Shown one piece after another: positions 12,101 to 24,100 of a DNA stretch of 64,000 nt. The notes beneath the pieces are model-generated. The model made no database searches and was not told the DNA's origin. It saw nothing but the letters and a program-made list of their open reading frames with translations. Source of the stretch: Platerodrilus igneus (Eukaryota; Arthropoda; Insecta; Coleoptera; Lycidae); contig JARFIW010000115.1 in assembly GCA_036346225.1 (NCBI GenBank), positions 2,010,501 to 2,074,500 on the forward strand. Reading direction: 5' to 3'. Within the stretch, counting starts at the first letter, position 1, and every line of letters begins with the position of its first letter. The position numbers were made by a program, and so were the translations under genes.

Positions 12101-15100
12101 GCGGGGGAACTCGCCGCGGTTTTACCGTGGGTATACCCAATCCGGAGAGCCCTTCTAGGAAAGGGAGTTGAACATCATGGATGATGTTTTTAAGGAGGAC
12201 CCATCCTCTGAAATGGGAACAGACAAGATGAAAAAAAGTAATGTAGCAACTACCAAGACTACTGACCAGGCCAGGGGATCGCATGGACGGATACTGGAAG
12301 ACAAAGTGGAGGAGCCACAACTAGAAGGAAGTAAGGAGTTGAACAGACATAATAAGGAAGTAGAAAAAGAAGTATTTAGCAGTAGCACTAGAACCAGTAG
12401 GACACCGCCTACAAAAGAGGTAGGAGAAGCCGCGAAAATGGATGTTGACGTGATCAATAAGACGGATTTAATAGATTTTGGGAGGCCGGCTTATGTTAAG
12501 GTCCAAAGACACAGCAGGCTTAATCTTACAAGCCGAGCAGAAAGATGTAACTCCGTTGGTGAACCGAGTGTTACCCTCTCCACTACCACGGATTTAGGCT
12601 CCGAAGGCGATACCGACTCGAAGCAGAGAATATGTGAAAAGCCCAAAAAAAAGAGAAAAGCCAAAGATAGTCCCATCCTGCACATGACTACACAAAAAGA
12701 GCATAATAACATATATTTACAAAGGCTTAAAGATACTGTGAAGAACCTTGTAGATTTTAAAAACGACAATCGGTCAGTCCACTGCAAACTTAAAGATGGT
12801 CTAGACGAAGTATATGGGCTGGTCCAGAAAGTGGAAAGGGAGTACAATTTGGAATTAGAAATAATTAAAGACCTCGAGAAGCAGCTATCTGAGACAAAAT
12901 TGGAGCTTTCAAAGAGACAAGAAGCCCTAGAGGACAAATATGCGGCACTAGAAGAAAGGTGCAAGGAACTAGAACGTAACAGCTGGCTTCCGTATGACAC
13001 CAGACGGGACCAATTACAGGGGATAACGGATAATCCTACATTTGAGGAATGGGAAACAATCGGTTACAAAGACTGGTCGGACAAAATTTATACTAATACC
13101 GAGGTAATCCAGGGTAACCCACTAAACAACAAAACACCTGTTGTCGATGTAGTCTTTGTCGAACCGGGCGATACCCAAATGCAGAGGAAGACGTCACTAC
13201 AAAAATTATTTAGAGACAGATACCCAGCGCTAGCTGAACCGGGCGAATGTTTTGAGGTAATAAAACAGACCAGTAGTATAAGGTCCAAAGGACCGAATTT
13301 CTTAACGAAAAAAAAGGTAATAAAAGCCACATTAGACGGATCGGAAAGAGGTATGTGGGACATACTCCACTTAATTAAGGCAGAGACCGCACGCGATAAA
13401 GTAGTGACAATACACCAAGTTGGAGACATGGAGATAGGAAGGTTGCGAAAGCTAACGGAATACGTCTTCCATGGCTCTAATACTAAAGTTCTAATTTATA
13501 CGCCATACAGAAAGGAAGAGGATGAAGCGAACAGCCAATCTGTGCGAGGTACATATGCCTTAATGGTCAAAAAGTCGGATAAGGATCTCAATTCCTTATT
13601 GGTGGAGGTCAAAGCAAAGCTGAAAGGCAGTGGCGCTGCAAATGCGATTACTAGTATTAGGAGTAGTAGGGAGGGACACCTACTCATTGCCACTCGAAAA
13701 GACCAAAAAGCCTTAGAAACAATACAGCAAACGGTAATGGAAGTCTCCGCGACCGCAGTAACCAGAAAACTAGGCCAAAGAGCAGACTCCGAGGTTTTAC
13801 ATATACGAGGCCTTGATCCTACCACAGAAAAAGAAAAGATTATTGAGGCTATCCGTGAAAAAGGTGGAGATGAGGCATGCACAAATTTGGAACTGGGGAA
13901 TATGCGACCCAATGCCCGGGGCACAAAAGCCATCACCTTAAAAATTAATAGAAAATACGCAGATAAGCTGGCTGCGGGAGGGTTAAGGGTCGGTCTGGTC
14001 TGGTGTACGGTAGATAAGCGAGTGAGCATTGAAAGGTGCTACAAGTGCTGGGGCCTGGACCATCATGCAAGGAACTGCTCGGGACCGGACAGAACCAGTA
14101 TGTGTAGAAAATGTTGCAAAGAAGGGCACCAGGAGAAAGAGTGCACTGGGGAAGAGTATTGCGCACTTTGTGAGAAAGAAGGTCACAGATCTGGAGGTGG
14201 TAGTTGTGAAGCCTTCAAGAAAGTCTTGGCCCGTGTCAAGAAGGACCGGGCGAGTGATAATTATCAGAGATAGCGGACAGTATCATCTGCCCGTCCTCCC
14301 ACGAATCTGAAGAAAACGATGACTAACATCTATTCGGAGCTCTACCAAAAAATCTTCAATGGATAGTTTAAAAATCCTGCAAATCAATACAAACTGTAGC
14401 CGGATGGCCTTTGATTTAGCAATCGCTAAGGCAAATAAAGAAAAATGCGATATAATAGCAATGTCTGAGCCTAACAAAAAAATTGGAAACAGGTCAAATA
14501 TCTACTGGAGCCATAATAAAACGGCAGCCATAATAAATAATAACAGACGGCTGGACATTGTTAAATTTAAAGCGGGAGACTTCTTTGTTAAAGTGGAGAC
14601 CAAGTTTCTCTCAATGTATTCAGTGTATATTAGCCCTAACTGTGATGTACAGATCTTTGACTCGTCGTTAGATGTCCTGCACACCCATATCCGACAGGAA
14701 AACCGCGAAGTTATGGTAGTGGGGGGATTTTAATTCCAAGGACACCTTCTGGGGTGGAGCTACAACCGATTTACGGTGCACAAAACTACTAGAATGGGCA
14801 AACACGTTACAACTTGATATACTGAACACAGGAGAAAAGCCTACACTCATTAGACATAACGGCGTATCATTCATTGATCTGACACTGTGCAGCAACGAAA
14901 TTGCCGCAAAACAACCTACGTGGCAGGTTATGGAGGAGGAAACAGCGAGTGACCATCAATATATAATGATAGATATTCCTGCAGAATTGCCAAAAAAAAG
15001 AACCTGGAGGTACGGCCTACCCGACCCAAATAAACTGAAGGCGGCGTATAGGCATATGTGCACCGAAGTCAGACCATCAGACGTTAAAACATGCACAAAT

Positions 15101-18100
15101 AACATGCGACAAGCGTACATTAAGAGCGCACCACGCGTGCCATGTAAAGATTATGTACAACCATACTGGTGGAAAGAAGAATTCCAGGGTTTGATAGCCA
15201 GCTGTAGATGTAAAAGACGTAGATATCAACGCACATCTCCAAACTCAGAGAACAAAATGATTTTAAAAGGGGAGTACACGCAAGCAAAGAAACTTCTTAA
15301 GTATTCTATTCAGGCAAGTAAGTGAGCGAAGTGGCAGGAACTGTGTGGCGAATTGAATAATAACGTGTTTGGGGATGCTTACAAGATCGTAACCAGGCAG
15401 TTAAAAATTAACTACCCAACAATCTCCATGACAACGGAAGAGAAGCTAAGCCATTTCAATCAGCTTTTTGTAGAAAAGACAGAGGGACAAGTAATCCAGA
15501 CAAATATAAAACCTGAGGCAAAGGGCAGGCCGTTTACTATAGACGAGCTAGAAAAGGCCGTACAATGCATAAAGACCCGAAAGGCGCCAGGGCCAGATCA
15601 AATCCCACCGGAAGTGGTTAAAATATTAATAACTGAGGATACTGAGTACTATGTGCGGGTTTTTAACGAGTTACTCTCCGATAATAAGTTTCCAGATGAA
15701 TGGAAGACCGCAAGGTTGGTATTAATACCCAAACCTACAAATTATATACATCAACCTATAAGGTATCGACCTATATGCCTGATTAACTCGTTGGGTAAGG
15801 TGTATGAGACCCTAATAAATAATAGGCTCCAGGAAGAAATTGCTGCGAGGGGGGGGCTCCATGAAAATCAATACGCTTTTCGTAAAGGAAGGTCTACTCA
15901 GGACGCTATACAAAAGGTCATAGGGATCGTGGAAGAAAACCGTATTATAGGTAAATGCTGGAGTGCATTAGTGTTATTAGATGTCAAAAACGCATTTAAT
16001 ACAGCGGCATGGTCACTTATTATAGACAAGCTTACCGAGAAAGGAGTGTCGGAGTACCTGATGAACCTAATTAAGTCATATCTAACATATAGGCGTATCA
16101 CGATTGACCGTGACCTAGAGAGGTAGCTGGGAGGAGGTGTTCCGCAGGGCTCGGTCTTAGGACCGACCCTATGAAATATAATGTACGACGGAGTGATGGA
16201 AACGGTGACCCAAGATAACACTCAAGACAGCATTAGCCTTATATGTTATGCGGACGACCTAGCGGTAGTAGGTGCTGATAAACACGCAAAGGGTCTAAGG
16301 AATAGGATTGACCAGGGCCTGCATATTATATCAACATGGATGAAGAAGAACAAGCTGGAGTTGGCACCAGAGAAAACGACTGCGGTTGTATTCAATTTGA
16401 GTCCCAAAGCAAAGTCTGTCCGCTTCGAAATTGACGGGCACATGATTGCGCCAAGCACCTCAGTAGATTATTTAGGCATAAGGATAGACTATGGCTTAAC
16501 TTTTTCAAGACACATTTATTTATTTATTTATTTATAGAAAAAATACATCCGACAGACAAGCCAATTACAGGATGTATACCAAAAAAAAAAAAAAACAAAA
16601 TAAGGTACATTTCATATGCAGCAACACAAATTACAATAAGTCCCTATATCTATAGCATACCAGCTTTTAATTGTGGCAAAGAGTCACAAAATAAATCAAA
16701 ATTGTCCCGAATATCAAAATAATTTAGAACCATAACATTAACAGGAGAAAATTTCAATATATTTGTTCTAGGAGTTTTTACATAAAATAAAGACGCTAAG
16801 CGAGTTTTAACGTTGGGTACATGAAAGTAAAGTTGACCTAATAAATTGGGACAGTTAATCAGATTATTAAGTAACTTATACAACATACTGACTGAGTAGA
16901 ATTTTCTACGTGACGTAGATCGTTTAATCCAAACCTATTTAAAAGAACATCCTGAGGAAGGCCACGCTGAGGATAAGTACCATCAGACTTAAACCACAGA
17001 AACTTAGCGTATCGTCTCTGAATTTTCTCTAACACCCAACTGTGTACTTCATATCCTGGGCTCCAAACAACAGAGGCATATTCCATCTTACTGCGCACAA
17101 ATGCATTATATAGGGCAGAGATAGTTATAGATTGAGAAAGATGATAACCATTTCTGAGTACAAATCCCAAATTTTGTACGCTTCTTTTGAATGGTTGTAA
17201 TGTGTTCAATAAAGGTAAGCTTTGAGTCAAATTTGACACCGAGGTCTTTTAAAACGCTACACTTACTAATTGAAACATTCTCAATGGTGTATGTGTAAGA
17301 AATAGGATTAATCTTACGTGTATAGCTAACGGTAAAGCACTTGAGATATTTAAAGGTAGATTGTTGTTACTACACCAATAATACAAGCTAGCTAGATCAT
17401 TTTGAAGTTTCCTGCAGTCATCTGTTGATAATATAGATGTAAACAATTTTAAATCATCAGCATAGAGAAGAGAACAACAAGACAAATGACGAACGATGTC
17501 ATTAATGAAGATTATAAATAACAAAGGCCCAAGAACGGAGCCTTGAGGTACACCGGATGAAGCTACAAAGTCAAACGACTGATGACCATGATATTCCACG
17601 CACAGCTTACGATTACTTAAGTATGATTCAAAATTTTTAGGAAAGATAACGTGAGTCCAACTTTAGAAAGTTTAGTGATTAAAATTCGTGATCAATTCTA
17701 TCAAAGGCTTTTGAAAAGTCAGTATACAAAACATCAACTTGACCTCCATTATCAAGTTGTTCTGCAACATATTGAGTGAAGCAAACAAGGTTAGTAACTG
17801 TAGATCTACCTGGTACAAATCCATGCTGCTCAGGGCATATTAGAGACTTAACATGAGATGCAAGTATATTATAAATAACAATTTCAAAGACTTTTCCAAA
17901 ATTACACATAATTGTAATAGGCCTATAATTTTCAATTTGTAACTTTGAGCCTTTCTTATAAACCGGCAAATTTTAGAGACCCTCCAACATTGCGGAAATT
18001 GTTTCATTTTAAAAGCTAAATTAAAGAGTAAGGTAAGTGGTTTAACAAAATCACTGCACAATCCTTTACTAAGAAGGCAGGTATATCATCCACTCCCCTA

Positions 18101-21100
18101 GTGTCCTTAGGTTTTAGTTTCATTAGCGCCTTTAAAACATCAGCTTCATTAAGAAATGGAATTCCGCAGCTAAGAGCATTAGTGGTATCGTCCAGTGAAT
18201 TAGATTCAAAGTATGTGGATTTGATATAAGAAGCATGAAAAAGCGAACCAAATGCATCAACTATGTGTTGCGGATTACTAAGAGATCTATTGCCATAGCT
18301 CATGGTATTAGGTATTCTGCTGGTTTTTTTTTTGAGCATTTATATTGCTCCAGAAGCGATTGGGGTTACCTGGTATGTTGCTTTCTATTTTTATTAAATA
18401 GTTTTGATAGCACACGGAAATGTCATGTTTAATTTTACTTCTCAAACAACTAAACTGATCATAAGCATTCCTGTCAAGAGTTCTTTTGTACAAACGTAAA
18501 AAACGATTTTTACTTTTGATATTCGAGACAATTTGTTGATTAAACCAGGGTGGTAGGTTAGCATTACCACGGTAACCTAATTTTGGTACATATGCAGCAA
18601 TCACCGAATCTAAGAGTAAATAGAACATATTACAAGCTTCATCAATATCACTAAATTCAGATAAACTATCCCAATTTATGTTGCAAAGATCACTGTACAA
18701 TTGAACTAAATTTGCCTTCTTATAGTTATATACAAGTTTATGTAACACAGGAAAATGTTTTTGCCCCTGAGACAGGGACAGCACTATGTCCAATGGTGGA
18801 TGGTGACCATCTTCAGGAAGAAATGGGTCTAGCGACCGTGTGACAACAGTATCCAATTCACTGAGCACCAGGTCAAGCAGCCTACCGTTAGCATTGAGAA
18901 TAGAATTAACTTGGTGTAGACCTAGATACGCACAAAAGTTGTCTAATGCAGTAATGTTGTAAGTACTCATTGATTTGTTTAAACGACTAGAGTAGAAAGT
19001 AGGTAAATTGAAATCACCTAATATTAATAATTTGTTTTCACAGTGAGTCCATTCAGAGTTATTAATAAAGCTATAGAATACATCGAGTTTCATAATTAGT
19101 AGCAGGAGGAAAATATACGACGAATATATATATAAGTTACATGTTTGAATTAATAGTTTCAGACCTATTATGTCAACTGTAGGTATTAGAGAAGATAATT
19201 CAGATACCTCCAATTGCGTAATAATATAATCCTTTTTTAGTGCTAATAATACACCTCCTCCAGTTGCACGGTTAGTGAGCGCAAGCTACGGTCGGAGCGA
19301 AACACCACCCAGTTTTCATGAAACATTTCAGCATCGAAACAGATGAATTCAACCAGGTTTCAGAGAGTACTAAGACATCATAGTCAGCTTCAATCGAAAA
19401 ATTAAAAAGTGCTTGAAGCTTAGTATTTAAACCTCTAACGTTCTGATAAAGCACTCTAAACGATTTGTTTGGATCATAAGGATTACTTATTAATTGCTAC
19501 TTACCCAACATAGAATTTCTGTGATGGGTAACCTTTTTTTGATAAACAGTGCAGTTGGTATGATCCCACCCACAGTGATCAGTATTTGAAATTCTAGCGT
19601 TAACACAGTTAATGCAACGTGTTTTGGAATTTGGGGGACAATCTTTAATTTGATGAGATAATGCGCATTTTGGACAAGCAATATTTCTCGTACATAGCTT
19701 TTGATGGTGATTGTAACCACAGCATTTATAGCATAGATCAAGATCAACTGCATCGAAGACAGAGCATACATCATAGCCAACAAAAGATGCTGTAATGCAA
19801 TGACTCTGTTATAAGTCTCAGAATCAAGTTCCAATATAGCCTGAAAGATTTTCTCATTCTTCTTAGTAGCCCAAATTCTCTAAATCTTACAATTAGAGGA
19901 CAAATGAAAAACATCATTTTGTGACCTAAGTAATGACAATAGTTCATCTGCTTCATATTTTTCAATCATCCCGACTACTCTAATTTTAGGAATATTAGCG
20001 CATACGTTTCACATCGTAGGATTCGGAAAGCCTAGCATTTGCAGCAGTTAGAAATTTGGCCGCATCATCAGCATTACTACAGCCAATAAGAATTCCCCCA
20101 TCTCTAGTGTTTTTAACCCTAGATACGTGTATATTCAGTTGACTAGGCTTTATATTGGTCATAAGATCAGTCTTAGTTTGCAAATTGTTCTGAGTAGAGT
20201 CCTTTGGTTTAACAATCACCATGGAATGAGGAACATTGTTAACTATTTGAGTGTATGATGGTTTCTCAGAACTAAGTGGAATCATTGTTTTTAATTTAAC
20301 ATTAGCTAAAACCATGATTTCTTCTTTAACAACAGAAAACAGTGATTCAATGTTTTTAACAACATCATTTAATTTCCCATCAATAGATTCTGAGAGATAT
20401 TTGTTAAAATTAGAAGCAGCAGAATAACAATCATTGCAGTAACATAAGAGTCCATACGATTTCAAATTTTTGAAAACATCAGGTGGAATACCAACACAGC
20501 TGCTATGATAACTATTCTGACCACAAAAGCCGGCACAAATAACACCTGGTTTTGAGCGGCTAATCTGGGAATCACACATTAAACAAACCATGGTATTAAA
20601 TCCCGTTCATCATTTAAATAAATTCCTATTAACGATAACGTTAGGCTAACAAATAAATGTTTGTTTAAGTTAAAGTTTACGAACACTACTAAATACAGTA
20701 AATACGCACGTTGCAGCAACCATAAAACATTTACATGACAAACCTTACTATAGGATTCACAAATAGTTCAAAGATAAATATCATTACTTCACTGAATATT
20801 TAATTTAATTTAATTACTTTCACTGCACTTAAACACGTCCGTACTCCAACACGTTTAACCTATTAACATGGAAAAGGTTGTAGACAAATCTAAGAGAACA
20901 GTACAAACACTGCAGGCTATACTACCCAATGTTAAAGGCCCTAGCTCAAAAAAGCGCGAGACCCTGTTAAATGCCTGCCAAGCGATAATTCTATATGGTG
21001 CGCCCATATGGAATACGGCTCTATGTATAAGGAGGAACAGGGAAAGACTATTGCAAGCGCAACGCTTGATGACAATTAAGATTTGTTGTGCATACAGGAC

Positions 21101-24100
21101 AGTGTCATCAGAAGCCATAAATGTTATAGCAGGGGTACCGCCTATTGACTTGTTGATAGAGGAGAGAGTTCTTATAAATGAGGAAAGACTTTCTGATCCA
21201 AGAAAAGACGCCACACAAATTAAAACGGAGGCCAGGAATAAAACGTTAGTTAAATGGCAAGACGCGTGGAGCAACTGTTTAAAGGGAAGATGGACGGCAA
21301 CGCTAATTACTGACTTAAACGCATGGGTCAACAGAGGATTTGGAGAACTCAATTACCATCTAACCCAGTTTCTTTCCGGACACGGATGCTTTTCTGCATA
21401 CCTTAAAAGGATCACGAAAAAAACTGAAGAAAAGTGCTGGTACTGTCAGGGGACAGATGACGCTGAACATACAGTGTTTGAATGCCCAAGATGGGAGAGG
21501 GAGAGACTGAGCGTTGAGCTAGAAGTAGGCCAGATGATTAGGCCAGATAATATAATAGAAATCATGCTGAGTTGTAAAATGAGATGGCAAGCTGTAACGC
21601 AGTTTGTAACAGCAATTATTAAAAGAAAGGAGGAGGATGAGAGGCAGAAAAGGCAGTGAAATTAAGACCGAAGGTACAGACTTAAATATTTCCCTGCGGC
21701 AGCTTTGATGTTATGCTATCCGGCGGTTCCAAGGCTGCCTGTCACTAGCAGGAAGAGAAGAAAGGAGTTTAGTTGGTAGGCGACTAGTAAACTGGGCGAT
21801 CTAGGTCGCTCAGCTTGGTACTCGAATCCAACACTACCACATCGTAGAACTAGATGTGGAGTCTTCCCACTTATAGAGATTATACAACGACTTCGAGGTA
21901 TAAAATCTATAAGAAGGGTATAAGAAGATTCTCTAAACCTCTATAATAAAAAAAAAAAAAAGTTAGGTCAAGACAGTTAAGTCAAGACAGTTAGGTCTAG
22001 CCGGGTATGTCAAGACAGCTAGGTCATGACAGTTATGCCAAGACAGTTAGGTTAAGACAGTTAGGTCATTACAGTTAAGTCAAGACAGTTAGGTATAGCC
22101 GGGCAGGTCAACGCAGTTAGGTCAAAACGGTAGGTCAAGACAGTTAGGTCATGACAGTTAGGTCGAGACAGTTAAGTCAAGACAGTTATGTCTAGTCGGG
22201 TAGATCAAGACAGTTAGGTCAAAACGGTAGGTCAAGACAGTTAGGTCATGACCGTTAGACCAAGACAGTTAGGTCATTACAGTTAGGTCAAGACAGTTAA
22301 GTCAATAAAGTTAGGTATAGTCGGGTAGGTCAAGACAGTTAGGTCAAAATGGTAGGTCAAGACAGTTAGGTCATGGCAGCTAGTCCAAGAAGTTAGGTTA
22401 TGACAGTTAGGTCATTACAGTTAGGTCAAGACAATTAAGTCAAGACAGTTAGGTCTAGTCGGGTAAGTCAAGACAGTTAGGTCAAAACGGTAGGTCAAGA
22501 CAGTTAGGCCAAGGCAGTTAGGTTATGACAGTTAGGTTATGACAGTTAGGTCATTACAGTTAGATCAAAACGGTAGGTCAAGACAGTTAGGTCATGACAG
22601 TTAGGCCAAGAAGTTAGGTTATGGCAGTTAGGTCATTACAGTTAAGTCAAGACAGTTAAGTCAAGACAGTTAGGTCTAGTCGGGTAAGTCACGACAGTTA
22701 GGACAAACCGGTAGGTCAAGACAATTAGGTCATGACAGTTAGGCCAAGACAGTTAGGTCATGAAGTTAAATCATTACAGTTAGGCCAATACAGTTAGGTT
22801 AAGACAGTTAGGTCATTGGAGTTAGGTCAAGACAGTTAGGTCTAGTCGGGTAAGTCAACACAGAGGTCATGACAGTTAAGCCAAGAAGTTAGGTTATGAC
22901 AGTTAGGTCGTGACAGTTAGGTCATGACAGTTAGATCAAGACAGTTAGATCAAGACAGTTAGGTCTAGTCGGGTAAGTCAAGACAGTTAGGTCAAAACGG
23001 TAGGTCAAGACAGTTAGGTTATGACAGTTGGGTCATGATAGTTAGGCCAATACAGTTAGGTTAAGACAGTTAGGTCATTAGAGTTAGGTCAAGACAGTTA
23101 GATCTAGTCGGGCAGGTCAAAACAGTTAGGTCAAAACGGTAGGTCAAGACAGTTGGGTCATGATAGTTAGGCCAATACAGTTAGGTTAAGACAGTTAGGT
23201 CATGTCAGTTAGGTCATGGCAGTTAGGTCATTACAGTTAGGTCAAGATAGTTAGGTCTAGTCGGGTAGGTCAAGACAGGTCAAAACGGTAGGTCAAGACA
23301 GTTAGGTCATGACAGTTAGGTCAAGACAGTTGCCCCAAATATCATAGACTAACGACCTTAAAAGTATTCCGAAAAGTCCGTTATCTTTTAAAAGCAGACG
23401 TTTTTTCTGGTGAAACTTTCTACCACTACCGATCAATCACATGCCCCTAAACATTAGAGCAACATCTCTAGGAATATACAAAGGATGCCGTTTATTTTTT
23501 AAAAACTGAGATTGTTTCTGGAGAAATTTTAAGTCCCTACTATCAACCTTTTCCCTCAAAAATCATAAACTAAAATCCCATAAAACTTTCTGAAGATGTT
23601 TTATCATTTGAAAACTAACGTTCTTTTCTGGCAAAATTTTTACCACTGCTGATCAATTATATGCCCCAGAAATCAGAACAAAAACTGTAGTAATTTTCCA
23701 AGGATGTTAAATATTTTTTAAACGCTGAGATTTTGTTTCTGGTGAAATTTTTTAATCCCTTAGATCAACCTCTGGTTCCCAAAAAACAGACTGACCCTAA
23801 AAAAATTCTCAGAAGTCGCTTTGTCTTAAACCAGCATTTCATTTCTGATGAAATTTTAACCACTAAAGTTCAGTCATATGCCCCTAAAAATCAGACCAAC
23901 ATCCCTTCCAAAAATTGTTAAATATTTTTTAAAAGCTGAGATTTTGCTTCCGGTGAAATTTGTTAATCCCTAGAATCCAAAAAACAGACTGACCCTAAAA
24001 AAATTTTGAAGATGTCGTTATGTTTTAAACTAGCATCTCATTTCTGATGAAATTTAAACCACCAAAGTTCAGTCATACGCCCCTAAAAATCGGACCAACA

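Larger units (their letters stand above)
16517..20861 (-). mobile_element. Jockey/CR1-type LINE inserted antisense in R1 ORF2
   Basis: The element is about 4.3 kb, reading right to left. The 5' end is near 20861, ORF1 has a PHD-like zinc finger and knuckles, and ORF2 has endonuclease and RT. The 3' end carries an (AAAT)n tail, seen as ATTTATTTATTT at 16513-16535. Removing it rejoins the R1 ORF2 frame at about 16512/20862, so the boundaries are well bracketed; the short target duplication is ambiguous. The coding frames are shifted several times, so this copy is dead. The clade call (jockey, CR1 or a sister) is by general resemblance only. Confidence 0.85.
11529..21961 (+). mobile_element. R1-clade non-LTR retrotransposon, full-length but broken
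   Basis: The element has a GC-rich 5' UTR, ORF1 with three CCHC knuckles, ORF2 (endonuclease, reverse transcriptase, C-terminal zinc knuckle), a 3' UTR and a 14-A tail at 21948-21961. Without the antisense LINE at 16517-20861 it is about 6.1 kb, normal for the R1 clade (R1, TRAS, SART). The left flank ends GGTCAAGACA and the right flank starts GTTAGGTCAAGACAG. The target duplication is thus one minisatellite unit or cannot be told apart from the array. Insertion into TTAGG-like repeats recalls TRAS/SART. ORF2 has a frameshift and several stops, so the copy is dead. Confidence 0.88.

Noticed and set aside
12168..12176. ORF1 start upstream of 12177
   Set aside because: The extension starts at TTG; the ATG at 12177 is the first good start and follows an in-frame non-ATG stretch only.
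11661..12320. Plus frame 11661-12044 and minus frames up to 110 codons
   Set aside because: They lie in the 5' UTR and start of the R1-clade element and show no protein similarity; ORF1 at 12177 explains the coding signal.
13945..14310. Overlapping frames on both strands at the end of R1 ORF1
   Set aside because: They are shadows of the zinc-knuckle coding sequence in other frames.
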